Of a stretch of DNA of 64,000 nt, positions 1 to 14,400 are shown piece after piece (position 1 is the stretch's first letter; every line of letters starts with the position of its first letter). The position numbers and the translations under genes were made by a program. The notes under the pieces are model-generated. The model was given only the letters and a program-made list of their open reading frames with translations, was not told where the DNA came from and ran no database searches. The DNA is from Kingdonia uniflora (taxonomy: Eukaryota; Streptophyta; Magnoliopsida; Ranunculales; Circaeasteraceae): assembly GCA_014058105.1 (NCBI GenBank), contig JACGCM010002112.1:1054001-1118000 (forward strand), written 5' to 3'.

Positions 1-282
1 ATAACACTTCCCAACGCCTTGAATTATTGTTTCGACAACTCCGTTGTCCTCAATAGTGAAAGTTTTGTCGTTTTGTCTTTAACATAACAAAACCCTCTTC
101 GATTTGAAAATCAACGTATTTGTTGATTTTGGCCAAAATTATCGATTTTGGTGAAACCCGCGATTTCAAAATCACCAATATCATCTTCCTCAATTTAGTG
201 GGTTTGTTGCTTCAGAACGAATTGTCGCAGACCCATTCAATTTCTTCAACCACCCCGGTGATTTATACGTCGATTGGTACAA
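1..282. other. Unassigned AT-rich flank
   Basis: I see no exon, RNA gene or repeat terminus here. It is the left flank of the hAT insertion that begins at 291. Together with 4930-4966 it was continuous sequence before that insertion, possibly part of the LTR-type repeat whose end lies at 5082. Confidence 0.4.
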
Positions 283-1789
283 ATTGTAGGTAGGGATGGC
301 AATGGGGCGGATTTGAGGCGGGGGAGCCAATACCATTCCCATCCTTGCTTAGGTTCCCACCTCCTATCTCCTCCCCGAAACCCATTTAAATTAAGCGGGG
401 ATCCCCGAATCCGCCCCATATTGATAGGCTTAATACCAGACCCTCCCCATCCCTGCCATATTTAACTAATTAAAAAAGAAAGAAAGTATACATCACATCC
501 AGTAAGACCAAAACTGTACACAAGGTCCAAGCTGCAGATAGCTCTCTGTACTTACCGGGCATAGCAATCATCAGAACATAAATATCCAGTTAACACAAAT
601 GAAGGACATATGCTACAACTATGTTCTGGAAATGAAGGGTCAGGTATAAATTGTGCAGTGGATAAGGATTAGAACATCACAATACTTATCCTGTTCTAAG
701 CAACTAAAAAGCATCACCATGAACACAACAGCTGACTAGAACATCTTCTTACCTGTAATAGAGTTGTAATAGAGTTCAGCCCTTCAACTGCTAACCTACA
801 ATCAACAAGGCCAAGGCAAATTTGCTTCTTGCAGCTATACGGGATTGAACAACTCGTAAATACCGTAATGGTATATTAGGAAATCACATGAACTCTCCTA
901 GACATACTTTGTCATTTTCCAAATCATATCTTCTTCAGGGAAACCAAAGCCTTCCATAGTAAGGACATATTTCAACTAAACCAATTTCTTAATACAACAA
1001 AACATATAACAGTATGCTCTATTAGTCTTTGTAAAGATGTGTTTCACCACCACTGTTCTAAACTGAGACATCTAGTAAGGCCAAAACTTGCAAACAGTAT
1101 ACATAACAGTATGCTTGAATATGTATACATTGTATATTTAACTAATGAAAAAAAAAAGTATACAGTAAAAAACAGTATACCTAACATCCATTAGATAGTA
1201 GCACAGCTTCTAAAGCTTATCAATGTATAGTAGTAGAAGTATACATAACATCTATACATATTCAAGCATTACTAACTTAACATCCATACATATTCAAGCA
1301 TTACTAAGATGTTAGCAACATCGCATGACATATGTTCACAAAAGAAACTTAAACATTAGTCCAAGACATCACGACTTAATTCCATAGACGAAGTCAGAAA
1401 TAAACTAAAACAAGAGTGATGTTCAAGATACGAAATTCCCATGTAAATTCATAAAGCAAATACCCGATATCTTCTCAAAGCATCTTAAGCGCTCGCACTT
1501 GTGAGACATGGTTCCTATTAAACAATCAAACGCATGCCTATTTATAAATCTTCATAAATAAAAATATTAACCATATTAAATAACCCATAGTCAAATATGA
1601 TCAATAACAATCATTTACCTGATTTGCATCTACATCTTCACTTATTAAGCTTTTTGTAAATTGTGTTACCAAAGAAGGATCTAATTATACAATAAAAACT
1701 AATTAGTCATCCTTCAAATATAATTTTTTTTATTGATATTTAGATAATATTAAAAAAATGAATAGAAACATCCAACTATTATTACCTTT

Positions 1790-3945
1790 GATTTCAGCCC
1801 ATAACTAGTCTTGCGCACATATTAAGGCTTCCAACGTCTTTAAATGCAGTCTGCTACGATGAGGTCTCACAAATCTACCACTAGTACTAAAAATGGACTC
1901 TGAACCAACCATAGACATGGGAATAACCAAAACATCTCCAGCAATACAATGCAAAGTAGGATATTTACTCATTTGCTTTCCACCAACTTAATATCTCAAA
2001 GTTTTTAGTCTTAGGTAAGACACCCTCCTCAAAATAAAAATCCAATTCCGACTTAACAATCTCAGTAGTGGTTGTATTAGAGACAAACAAATCAAACCTC
2101 TTCAAAAAATTATTCTTCGCAATTCGACTCTCCTGCGGCTGGGGAGAGGCAATTGAGGATTGACCTCTAAGTCTACTTAAACGCATTTGATACTCCAATA
2201 TATCAAAACATAATTGGCGAATTTTTTCAATTTCTCTCGCAGAATCGTCTTCGTAAATGAGGGGATAGTAGAACTCGATCAACTTCATCTTGTACCTTGG
2301 ATCCATAATTGTTGCCACAACCATAATCGTATGAATTGTACACCAATACTTCTCAAATTTTGTAATCATTTTTTCTCCCATCGATCTAACTTCGCCATAA
2401 CTAGACTTGAGCCAATCATATATTGATATCTTGTCTTGACTTCACAAATTTTAGGGAAGTACAAATTGTTGTAGGATATTTAGACCTAAAAAACAATTCC
2501 GTTACTTCAAAGAACAACTTCAATCTCTCACAAATCTTGGTTGCCAACAACCAATCAGCTGAAAGTGGCAAACATCTGTATTGGGATTTGTATTGGGATT
2601 CATGCTGCTTTAAACAAGGAAAAACTTCTTTGTAAATCAAGGCAGTTTGAAGCATCAAAAACGTAGAATTCCACCTAGTTTTTGCAATCCAATGCTAACT
2701 TCTTTGTACTTGAAATGTTCAACTGACGTACCGCTTCAACAAATTTTTCATCTCTCTTTGCGTTGCACTCCAATAAGCAACACTATCACGAACTCTCTCG
2801 ATACCATCTCTTATACCATCTAACCTGTCTTTCACAATCAAATTTAGAATATGGGCAAAACATCGCATGTGAAAAAATCCCCTCGTCGCAATATTGTGTC
2901 TAAAGGAAGCCTTTCTAAAAGGATCTCAATCATAACATCGTTAGTAGAACAATTATCTATTGTCAAAGTAGACAACTTACGGTCAATGTTCCACTCCAAC
3001 AAGCTTTCCATAAAAGCATTAGCAATCGTCTCCGATGTATGAGGACATGACACATAAATCTAACATAAAAAGAAAATTTAATATATATTACTTAAAATAA
3101 ATGCTATAATCTTAAATCAGTTACAACTAAAAGAAAGATCATATTTTTAAAATGTACCTCATAATTCGACTTTGTAAACTTCAAGTATCGTCAATAAAAT
3201 GAGCTGTGATGGCTATAAATCCCCTCTTTTGGTAGTTAGTAGTCCACATATTAGTAGTAATTGCAATTCTACTCCGATTCCTCTCTAAAAGTGTCATTGT
3301 CTTAGTCCTCTCGTGATCATATATTTTTAAGATGTCACTTTTAATAGTGTTTCGAGAAACAACCTTAAACATTGGTTGGAGAGCCCTGCTATACTCTCTA
3401 AACCTGTGGTACTCAACCATTGAAAGTGGGTACTCATGCAAAATTCTCATTTTTCCGAGAGTCGCCTGCGCATTTTCTTGGTCGAATATGTAAGTATTGA
3501 TCTGAACTCTTCCATCACTCATTTGAGATGTATTCAACATTGTTTGCGAAGTGTTTCCTTGACAAATAACAAGACATAAAGAATCAATATGATCAAGCAA
3601 ATGTGTTGTACCATCCCTAGTTTCCCCTCCAAGTAATTTCTTACAATAATGACACTCAGCTTTCACTTGCCCCTTAACAATTTTCTTTGTGAAGTGTTCC
3701 TAAGCTCTTGATGTCTACTTCCTTTTTTTCTTCGGTTGCTCTTGTTTCTCATCAGCAATAATAATTGGAGTGTTGCTCGACTGCGTTTGAACTTTATTTG
3801 CGGGATCTGAAGGGTTACTTGCACTTGGTGTTGAGAACACATTGTTTATCGTAATTGGAGGAATTTCGTTTGACATATTCGCCTGGAAAAAATACAAGCA
3901 AGAACAATTGTGAGAAACTGATCCCATTGTACTTGTAGTCATGAT
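1790..3945 (-). pseudogene. hAT transposase (RICESLEEPER-like), broken
   Basis: Minus-strand fragments read in order as a plant hAT transposase. The N-terminal leader is at 3715-3942. A BED zinc finger follows (CHYC then a GTTHLLDHID-type second half, within 3600-3666). The RNase-H-like catalytic and insertion parts come next (3181-3600, 2844-3053, 2416-2658, 1965-2381, with the motif MDPRYK). The C-terminal hAT dimerisation region (SESIFSTSGR-type motif) is at about 1790-1960. It cannot make a full protein. Two in-frame TAG stops (3715-3717 and 3700-3702) separate leader and BED finger, the second at the position of the usual BED tryptophan. A frameshift near 1965 puts the dimerisation domain in another frame, and further stops lie between the blocks. 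In the family the protein cuts and pastes the element by binding its ends. This copy would need a transposase from elsewhere. Confidence 0.85.
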
Positions 3946-4545
3946 TAATGAAATTCAAATGCAAATACAAATACAAATACAAATACAAAGTAAGAATCAA
4001 AATAGGCAACTGCTAAATTCCCAGCAAAATATCTCCCTGAATTGTACCTCACAATGCATTTAACCTCAACCGACATACAACAAAATATCCTTCATTCCTA
4101 TATACCCAATGCCCCAAAACATCAAATAATCACCAAAAACCAATAGTTTCAATCTCCCAACCTTAAGAAATTGTCGAAAAATCGAAAAAAATGCAAACCC
4201 GGACACCTTCTCGGTTGAAACTCGAAACCCAGCAATGAGCACAGAAGAGAATTTTGATGTGAATTAAAAACAAATCAGCAAAAAGGGGTAAATTAAAAAT
4301 AAATAAAAATGTAAATTGGATTAGATTGGTATGAAATTAGGTGTGACAAAGAGAAAGAGGGACTTACGGATCTGTAAAAAACCTAGAAATGCGATGAACC
4401 AAAGAGAGTTTTGATGGTTATTAGTAGTTACTTTTTTGCGAATTTAGCAGTATGATCCTCTTTTTGTGCAAATGAAGTGAGAGACCGACCTGATTCGATC
4501 ACTCGAAGTGAAAATTCCTCAATAGCGAATGAAATCAAAGAGGAT

Positions 4546-4640
4546 TGAGAATTAGTGTATTGATGAGAAGAATTTAAGATTGAGAATTGGTGTATTGATG
4601 AGAAGAATTGGTGTATTGAGAATTGGAGGATTGAGAATTC
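4546..4640. repeat. Short tandem repeat inside the hAT element
   Basis: A unit resembling attgagaattggtgtattg with gatgagaagaatt spacers repeats about three times with small changes. It lies upstream of the transposase remains, in the 5' region of the element. Confidence 0.5.
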
Positions 4641-4966
4641 GAGTTTCGTTGTCTGAGACAGAGGATTGAGATTTGAGAGTTTGACTCTTTGATTTGAGAT
4701 ACACATAAGGTTGGGTTTATAACATAAGGGGTTTGATAGTAAAATTATTAGTGGATATTAAATGGGGCGAAGGTGGGGTGGATAACGGATTTTCTGTTAG
4801 CAGACTCAAATCCGCCTTGATGCCCGACGGATTTTGGGCAGTTTATACCATCCCCACCCCCATACCTGGTTAGCTCCTACCAAATCTGCCCTGTTCGGGG
4901 AGAGGCAAATTGCCATCCCTAATTGTAGGTACCAATATGCATTCACAATCTCAACTGGATACGCTT

Positions 4967-5082
4967 CCTAATTATAATGCAATTAAGCTGAACTAAATAG
5001 AAATAACTAAAAATAGAAAGAGTTGTCCTGCGAGGTGGAGGGATGACCTACGTGGGTATCGTGACGACCACGTGACCCATCA
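4967..5082 (+). repeat. LTR 3'-end remnant, related to the solo LTR at 5858-6241
   Basis: This stretch matches the last ~125 bp of the solo LTR at 5858-6241, sharing cctaattataatgc, tagaaataactaaaa and gtgacga blocks. It ends in gtgaccCATCA where the other ends in gtgacttatca. It is a diverged 3' end of the same LTR family. The 5' part is not recognisable to its left. Confidence 0.65.
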
Positions 5083-5482
5083 AAGTTTTTTAAGATTTTG
5101 ATTTTTAGTAGAGTTTATGAGTTTGTGGAAAGTTTCAAATAATAAAAGATGGTTTCGCTTTATTGAGAATATCAATTGTTAGGGTTTATCAAAGTCGAGG
5201 CTTCCACCGACGCCATATCCTTGTTACTGTAGCTTTTAGCTATAATTTTGCTCTTCTCAAAGCATATATGATAAAATGTGCTTCTGACTTCTACTAGGAC
5301 TTTATCCTTTATATACTCGAATTATATTTGCTTGAGAATTTATTTTTCATGGTTATCTAAGTGGTGCAAAGGCAGCAAAGCTGATGGTACTGTTTTTTAC
5401 ACGTTCTGAATATTTTAATGCAGTAAGAATTTAGATGTTGATCCCTTCATCTTTTTAATTTCCCTGTCACTTTTTAAACCAG
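5083..5482. other. Probable TRAPPC8 intron sequence
   Basis: AT-rich with a pyrimidine-rich stretch before the acceptor at 5481-5482. I looked for an upstream TRAPPC8 exon and found none. Exons for the N-terminal half must lie left of the window or be unrecognisable here. Confidence 0.4.
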
Positions 5483-8400
5483 GTTAATGTTAAAGAAAGT
5501 TTGTGGCATTCTTTGGAGGAAGATATGGTCCCATCAATGCCTACCATGAGGATTAACTGGCTGGAATCGGACCCCAAGGATACAAAGAAACAAAAAAATT
5601 CTAATGTTTGTGTAGCAGGAGGTATGTGATCTTCTCGTACACACATATATGGGTATGGTCTCAAGGGACATTGTGCATCTGCATGCTAAGTGTCTGGGTT
5701 AAAGTTATGGAATAGGAATCCGTTTGGATCATCTTCACAAAGTTTTATCGTGACTCGCAACTTTTAACCCCGGCATTCAAGTTAACAATATAAATTGAGT
5801 GACTGTTTACCATAAACATGAATTACTCTATAATGAGTTTTGAAATAGTATGCAATGTGTTAGTTTTTACGTACGCGGAAGCAATTACTCAACACAATTA
5901 AACTAACCTAAAACTCGTCTTTGAATTAAACTCACTTAATGGCATACAAATAAATGGTAGGGTTTATGAGTTTTACCCCAAACTCTACATAACTCTCTAA
6001 GGCTAAGCCTTTTCTCTCCCTCAAACTAACATAATAAATAAACTAACCTTAGGCTATCTTTGATAAGAGAAGAGACCTAGCATAAATAGAAACCCTAGCT
6101 AGACTGTAATTAAGAGACTTCTCCTAATTATAATGCCAATCAAATAAACTAATTTAGAAATAACTAAAATTGAGAGAGTAGTCATGCAAGGTGGAGAGAC
6201 AACCGCTTACGTGGATATTGTGACGATCGCGTGACTTATCACAATGAAACTTTGTGAAGATGGTTTACTAATCATTGAGTGCATTCCTACCAAATTGATT
6301 CTTATTGAATGCGAATTCTAGAGTTAACTGTAGAAACACAGTGTCCCTTGGTACTGTTATAAGAGTAGGATCTCAAACCTGTAGGGTTCGAAAAAATTGT
6401 TGACCTACATCCCGACACATAAGGTTAGACATTATGAAATACAAATAATTCATTTGAGAATGTTCTCTATGATGACTAGATCACTCTCATAAGGTTTGAT
6501 TGAATTTTGATACTTCTACCTAGTAAAGTATCCAGTTCAAGTTAACACTAACTATAGAGTCAATTTCCGCTGTGAACAGTAGTTAGGTCTGAATGCTACA
6601 TGAAGAACGCAAGCTAGAAGACGGAACTGGGAGAACTAGGATGCAGTATATCATAACGTAAGTGAAGGGAAACGTCTGAAGAAAATTGTCGCCGAGAAGT
6701 TTGCCAATAATTACAGTCATACCACCCCAACTTTAAAAAAATGGAAGGCTTGCTTGGTCTGTAATCGATGAAAAAATGTGAAATACTAAATTGTGTGAAA
6801 AAGATTTTAAAAATAAGCTATATAATGAATATCGTCTTCTTCAGCGACAGGCTCTGTGCTTTCACAATCTTACTTTCAAGATGAAGAGAAGTTGCATTCG
6901 ACTCATATAGTAGGAAATCCATTAGTTTTAGCGAGGTATTATTTTCCCATATTCTGGATTGAAAACCATTATCCAGTAGAAATCTCGAATCTTTCTCAAG
7001 TGTTTAGTAACCTGTGACAAATTTTTATCTAATTTTGATGCAACCTAATCTGTTTTCAGGTACAAATTTGTACCTTTAAAGAAAAATCATGCTTTTGTAG
7101 TCTTCTATTCAAAGTGACCATTAAACCTGTATCGGTGCTGATCAAATTGAAAACAAAATAAATACCTGATCAAGTAGCAGTGAGGTAATTTACCGTTCCA
7201 CTGGAAAATCAACAGCCTTGATCCGAACAATTTTGTCTCTTCAGCATGTCCAAGACATACTTTATCTTAGAAAGATTAATACTACCTTATACCATACAAG
7301 CTCAGTTGCAAGGAAATAATACATAATCCGGATAATTAGACTTAAAAAGTGTTTCTGAAGAAAAATATAAGATAACAAATGCAATTCACATCACATCTTG
7401 TGATTGCAATATTTTCTTCCGCTGACTTAACTATCTGAAGTAATAGTACCATACTCAGTGTTCTGGTCGATATCGAATGATCTCTATTAAAACGGTCTGG
7501 CAAGTCTGTGAATAACTTCCTAAGCCGCTTAGACTGGCACAGAAGGCTAGGCAGAAGTTTTAGCAAAGGGGTTTAGATTGCTTTAGGCTATAGACGTCTT
7601 TTTCTTAACTTCTTAACTTGCAGATTTTAGTACCCCTCCCGAGCTATCATCATGTGTTTTTCATAATCTATTATACAAGTCTTTATAGATCCGTCTCTCC
7701 TCATACGACCTTTCGAAATTCTACTTACCCATTTGATAGATTTTTACATGTAGGTTGTCAGACATCCTAATTTTTGTTTATTAGAAGGTTATGTTTTATG
7801 ATACTCTATATGTTTGCTTAATGAATATATTTTATATGTAGATATATATGCACATGTAGGTTTATATGAATTTTTGCCTACTATGTCGCAATATTCGCAA
7901 TGGCGTAGCAATATACTCTATGTTCGAAGTAGCATTTTTTCACTCTTATCGCATCGCAACACGCATTAACTAATTAGTGGTAGCATCCTTGGAGATTGAA
8001 GGGCAAGTGCTTTACAGAGCAAGCTTATGCAGTATTTAGAGGAACATGTTCTTGAGGGGTTTGTGTTGAGCTGAGAGACGACGATTTAATCTGCACTCGG
8101 GATTCATATCGTCTCTGTGACTACCTGGCTTCAGGTAAATACCTGAAGCCAATGAAAGAAATAATGGTGAGTATAAATCTTGGATTCATTGCTCGATGCC
8201 GTCATAGACAATAGATCAATTAGCGGACCTGAGAACAAGTATTGGCGACGTAAAGATTCAAGTAAAGGATAATATGATAGATTTATTATCATAAGAAATT
8301 GAAAAAAATGGAGAACGTATATCCTGCCAGATATGATCTGTGCACGTCTGCTTTTACTTACAAACTCAAAGATTTGGCTATTAAAAAGAAAAAAAAGGTT

Positions 8401-11400
8401 CCTCCAGTCATTAAGATAGAAAATGGTTCTTATAAATCTAAATTGCAATGGATGATTGACGGGCCTTCGTCTTCTCTAGGTCTCATTACTTGCATCTTCT
8501 TTAGAACATTGAGTGCATTGTAAGTTTACTATAGACTAAATTGCGACAACAAAACATGAATTCGATCTAGGTTTAGTGTTGAAAGCCTAAATCCTGAAGT
8601 ATATGAAGATCCGTACAGATTGGGACTTTATATAGAAGCAGCAGGGCGGCCTCTGTGATTTAGGGGCCCCAATGCGAGGTCCGAAGCTCTCCCAAAGGAA
8701 ATTTCTTGTGGTATCGCTCTTTATAGTGAAAAAAGTGTTAAATTTGTAGTGAGGATTTAAACCCCTGGCCTTGTTACCATCTCAACTCATTTTCAACCAA
8801 CAAAGCATCTCAAGTTTATGCAACTTTTGGGCCTTTTTCTTTGTGGACCGTTTTGTCATTTAGGGCCCTCATTTTTGGTTTCCTTGTTGGCTGGCTCTGG
8901 GAAGCTGCAATAATCGTTAACATACAATATCGAACCTCTGGATTTTCTTAGTAGCAACAAATGTGGAGAACAAGTTCAAAGCAAATCCATGGAGAAAAAG
9001 GCAGTATTTCAGAATTGGGTATAAGAAAGGACCTAGAATTGGGTCCAACGACGGCAACGACAACGGCTGAGCAGCAAGAAAAGGATGATTTCGCGCTAGA
9101 TCTAGGATGCTAAAGCTAAAATGATAGGATCTATGTTCGTTCTAATGTGACCCTTAGCCACTCTTATGTCTCCTCCTTGCGTGTTGATGGAAACGCAAAC
9201 GCACAAGATTGTCATCAGTAAGGCATACGATCTTTTTGTTCCGGTACTAAGTGAAAAATATGAGTTTGAGAGAGAGAAAAAAAAAATTTCGATGAGAAAA
9301 ATATACGATCTTACCCAGTAAAAAAATCAGCCTAAATACTTTCAACAAAGGGTAAAGTAAAATAAAGATGATCAATAGACTCCTCTTTTATACATAGAAC
9401 AAAAATTGACAAAGCAAACGCTCTTACGAAGATTGTAAATAGTGAGAGCTTTCTTCCTAGGAAACACGACACGGATGCGGGTGTTGGTGTCCGACACAGG
9501 TACAAGCTATCATAAATTGTGTTGGACACGTGTGTCGGGGTGTCAGACATGTTTTTTTCTTCTTAAAGTGTAGTGCCGTTGTTACCTAGTTTTCTTCAAG
9601 AACAACGTCCAAGTGAAAATGCCACATTAGAAGACAGGTTAGGAATCCAAATTGCCTTCACTCTTATGCTTAATACCTTGAATTCACCCCCTCTCCTTGA
9701 AACTCTTAACTTAGGCTTGCCTATTGTTCTCCAATATTTTATAACATTTTAGTTTGACCCATGAAGAGTGGAGTGGGAGTACTTGTATCATCATTTCAAG
9801 ATTTACTAGATCAAGTTCGGCCCGAATTGGATTTAGTCCATATATGGCGCGTTGCCATGGATTTATTCTTTTTCTTTCTTTTAAGGCCACAGTTGTAAGT
9901 CATCTACTGACAAACTGCTTAATTTTTATTTATGTCAGTTAGAAGGGTATATAGAGAGAGAGATGGGGAGAGAAAGAGAGAGAGTGACTCTTACCACTAC
10001 CCATTTATTTATAATAGGTGAAGATAGTTACAACTCTAAATTGGTGAAAATAACGCCCCCCCCCCCACTTATAGTGCGTGGTGACGAAGTGTGAAACTAC
10101 TTAAGAACATGACTAAACAATCTCTAACACTCCCTCTCAAGCTGGAGCATAGAGATCAAACATGCCCTGCTTGATACATAAGTAATTAAAAACCGAGCGA
10201 GATAGGGGCTTCGTAAATATATTACCAAGTTGAGCAGAAGATGGAACGTGCGGAGTAATGATTTGTTTCTTCATCACCCACTCGCGAATAAAATGACAAT
10301 CTATTTCAATGTGTTTACTAATGTGTTTACTGTGCTCATGAAAAACTCATGAAAAACTGGGTGGTTACTAGTAATGTAGATAGCAACTTTATTATCACAG
10401 AACATCTTCATTGGAGATGACACCATAAGACTCATTTCTTGAAGGAGATAGCGAACCCAAATCATTTCTGAAGCTGCATCTCCCATCGCGCGACACTCCA
10501 CCTCAACACTGGAACGAGAAGCCATATGTTGTTTCTTACTTTGCCAGGTCACCAAATTTTTGTTGACAGTACAATATCCCGATGTTGAGCGGCGATCAGT
10601 GCAGTCGCCTGCAAAATTTTAATTGGCGAAGCCACAAATATTAATGGTTTTAGACTGCTTATATAATAAGCCTTTCTCTAGAGATCCTTTCAAATAACGC
10701 ATAATGCGAAGTACAACCTCCTAATGCGGCTTGTACGGACTAAGCATAAAGTTACTAACCTTACCAACATCATAGGTAATATGTGGTCGAGTGATAGTAA
10801 GATAAACAAGCTTCCCAATTAACCTGTGGTATCTTGAAACATTATCAAAATATTCCCCTTATTCCGCATCAAATTTGATTGTGGAATCCATACGAGTCTC
10901 CGCAGGTCGACAATCAAGTAATCCTGTTTTAGATAAAATATCTAAACATATTTTTGTTGAGAAAGACTCAATTCGGCTGATGAGTGAGCAATTTCAATTC
11001 CCAACAAATATTGAAGCACATCAAGATCTTTAGGTTCCCAAAACTTTCTTCACAACAGAAATACTAGTGAAATTACTACCGGTAACAATAATATCATCAA
11101 CGTAAATAATGAGAATAACCGTACTAGCGGATGAGGAATGAACAACGACGGAATGATCAGAAACACATCTTTTCATGCCGATATGTATTAAAACAACACT
11201 AAGAGTATTATATAATGCTTTTGGTGATTGTTTTATCCCATAAATAGTTTTTTCGCAAATAAGAAATTTTTTTATCCGGCGTAGAATAACTAGGTGGTTG
11301 ATCCATAAACACTTATGAAAAAAAGTATTCTTAACGTGTAATTGATACAATGGCCAATCATGACAACTACTGAGTTAAGACGAGCAACAAGCAAAAATGT

Positions 11401-14400
11401 TTTATGATAATCAACCCATATGTCTTTGAGTATATCCTTTGGCAACCAATCGTGCTTTCAAGCGCTCAATAGTACCATCTGGATGTTACTTTATTGTGTA
11501 TACCCAACGACAATCAACAATTTGCTTCCCCTCTGGAAGATTAACCAGATCCCATGTTTTATTTGTTTGAAGAGCTTGAATTTCCTCATCCATAGCGAGT
11601 TTCCATCCAGGAGATTCAAGAGCTGCTTGATAAGAAAAAGGAATTAAAATAACATACAAAGTGGTAGAAAATTCTTTTAGAGAAGGTGAAAGTCGATGTA
11701 GCGACCCAAAATTCCCAATCGGGTATTGAGTAGTTTTTTACGTGTGCACATAGGAATAGCTTTTCGTTGAGCAATAGAAAGATCATTGACAAAATATTAG
11801 TGAAAGAAGAACCAGATGAAGGATAATTACCTCAGTACTTGCGGGAGAATCGGTTACCTCCGGGAGAATCAGTTACCTCCGCTGAAGAAAATGAGACGGT
11901 TTGAGGCAGAGTTGGCGGTTTCGAGATAACACGACGACGTTGATAAACCTGGAATGGTTTAGGGAGCAGAAACGGGAACATGAGCAGGATCAGAACTATG
12001 AGCACAAGTTGTAGTTGTAGTCGTAGATGGAGTTGCCACAAAATCTAAAGGGAGAGGAATTGGCAGGACTTGAGGGGACTTCCCCTCATTACTGGACATA
12101 AGGCCCAGTTGTAGAATAAAAAGGAGTATACTAAAAAAAGTTATATCTACACTTGTAAAATATTGTTGAGATACCAAAGAATAACAATGATAACCTTTTT
12201 GAGTTCTGGAATAACCTAAGAAAATACACTTAACAAAACGTGGAGGTAGCTTATGACCATGGCCTAACACAAGAACAAATACTGCACACCCAAAAATACG
12301 AGGAGAGAGAAAAGGTTTTGCTATGAGGATATAAGAGTGAAAAAAAAACCTAAGGACGACTTTTCCCTAAAATTGTTTTGGAACATTCATGTTAAAAATA
12401 ATAGTTCGTGCGATGTCAAAGAGATGACGGTTTTTCCTTTCTGCTGCCTCATTTTGTTGAGATGTATGTGAACAAGAAGTTTGATGAATAATGCCTCGTG
12501 CTGTATAGAAAGATTTCATACTTTATTTGACATATTCTGATGCATTATAAGATCCTAAATTTTTATCCGAGTGTCAAACTGAGTCAGAATTTCATTGTAA
12601 AAATTAGACACAATATTATGTAACTCCGAACGATCTTTCATTAAAAATAACCATGACATTCTTGAATAATCATCCACAAATACTACAAAATAAGAAAAAC
12701 TAGACACTTTTTATTCTAGACATCCCCCAAACATCCGAATGGACAATATCGATGGCTTTCAAACTACGGCTCTCTACTCGCAAAAGAAAAGAACTACAGT
12801 GATGCTTGCCCAATTGACATGCTTTTTACTCTAAACTAAAAATAGGACTAAGACTAGGAATTGACTTCCGTAACTTAACTAAACTGGGATGTCCCAAACT
12901 AATGCGCCACTGAATTGGAGAGACTGTGGCACTTAACGTAGAACCAAATCTTTCGGAATCCAGATAGTAAAGACCATCTTTCTCATGTCTCAAACTAATC
13001 ACCGTCTTCGTCAAAAGGTCCTAAAAAGTATAATCAATAGGAGTAAATGTTATCGAACAATTTAAAGAATTGGTAATTCGATTAACAGGTAAAAGATTAA
13101 ATGAAAATTGAGGTGCATATAAGCCCGATTTCATAGGATGAGTAGACGTAGGATTTAAATTCCCTTTTCCTTTGATAGGTCGAGTTGACCCATCAGTCAA
13201 AATAATTTGAGATAGCAAATTTTGAAAATTAGAGAAAAGAGAAGAGTTACCCGACATGTGACTGCTGCCTCCAAAGTCAATGATCTAGGAAGAAGATTGT
13301 GTATCAGAAACTACAAAAGCGGAATTACCTAGAAAAACCAACGTAATTGTGGAAGGACCGGATGAAAATTGAAGAGAGCTCAACTTTTGGAAAAGCTGGT
13401 TAATCAAATCATCAGAAAAAGCCTAAGGGTACCGTTGCTGCAGAAGTTGATGCAGTAATAAAGGGAGAACAATTATCATTAAATGTTTGATTAACATACG
13501 CCGATTTACCATGCTTTAGATAACAACAATTCTCAACATGTCCCAATTTCCTACAATAAATGCACTTCATTGGTGAACCATTGCTACTGTAGCCTCCACG
13601 ACCTCTACAGCCTCTACTACCTTAGAATCCACCTCGTGAACTAGAATAAAGAGCGTAAGAATCGGTAGGAGCGACTGGATTAGTAACAATCAGATCTCGC
13701 AATTTATGCTAAAGTTTAGAATAAGCTTGTGATGCAGTAGGCAATTTCTCGCTCGCCATAATCTGATCTTTATAGACACTCTAATCGGGATTCAAACTGC
13801 TGAGGATAAGGGCAACCTGAAATTCCTCACGATATCGCTTTTGTTTTGCCCGATCTGTTGTATATGGATGATACTGCAGTAATTCTTACTATTAACCCTT
13901 GAGAACCGAATAAGGCGCATCAATGGAATCTTTCCCCTGTTTTTGATTAAACATTGCAGAATAGAACTCAAAAACCCGAGACATGTTTTGAGCCTGAGAA
14001 TAATTTTCTTTCAGATAAAGCCAAATCTTCTTTGTTATATCAAAAAACTGAACATTTACCGTAACTGACAGTTCCATACTATTCCTAAGCCATGTGCAGA
14101 CTTTAGAATTATCTGCCATCGAATTTTCATAGTTTGCAGCTTTCAAATTTGGGGGTTTCTTGTTTAAAAACTTTTATTTCCTCTGACTGCATAAAGAGTG
14201 GTGAATCGCATGTGTCCACCCCATAGCCTCGACGAAGTTACCAATTTTCTCAAAAATTCTTTATCTCTTGTAGTTCGAATTTCCACAATTTTGTTAACCG
14301 CCTTAGACGATTCTGCAGTATCCAAATCAGATCCCCCAAATTAAAGATGGGTATTAAAAAAAATGGTAGAAGGTGAAGGTTTGATAATCAAACTAAAACA

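Larger units (their letters stand above)
291..4921 (-). mobile_element. hAT DNA transposon, full length by its ends, transposase decayed
   Basis: The left end begins TAGGGATGGCAAT at 291 and the right end is its exact 13-bp inverted complement ending at 4921. The element is flanked by an identical 8-bp duplication, attgtagg, at 283-290 and 4922-4929. Eight-bp duplications and TAGGG-type ends are diagnostic of hAT elements. Both subterminal regions (about 300-430 and 4760-4910) are rich in GGGGCGG/CCCCG-type motifs, the usual form of hAT transposase binding regions. Transposase remains lie on the minus strand (1790-3945). The 466-1790 and 3946-4745 stretches are AT-rich and noncoding. They include a repeated 'tacatattcaagcattactaa' segment near 1255-1308, a CAAATA run near 3958-3990 and a small tandem repeat at 4546-4640. 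The perfect target duplication suggests the insertion itself is not very old. Confidence 0.95.

Noticed and set aside
274..465. + strand ORF of 63 codons
   Set aside because: It overlaps the hAT terminal inverted repeat and GC-rich subterminal region. Open by base composition only.
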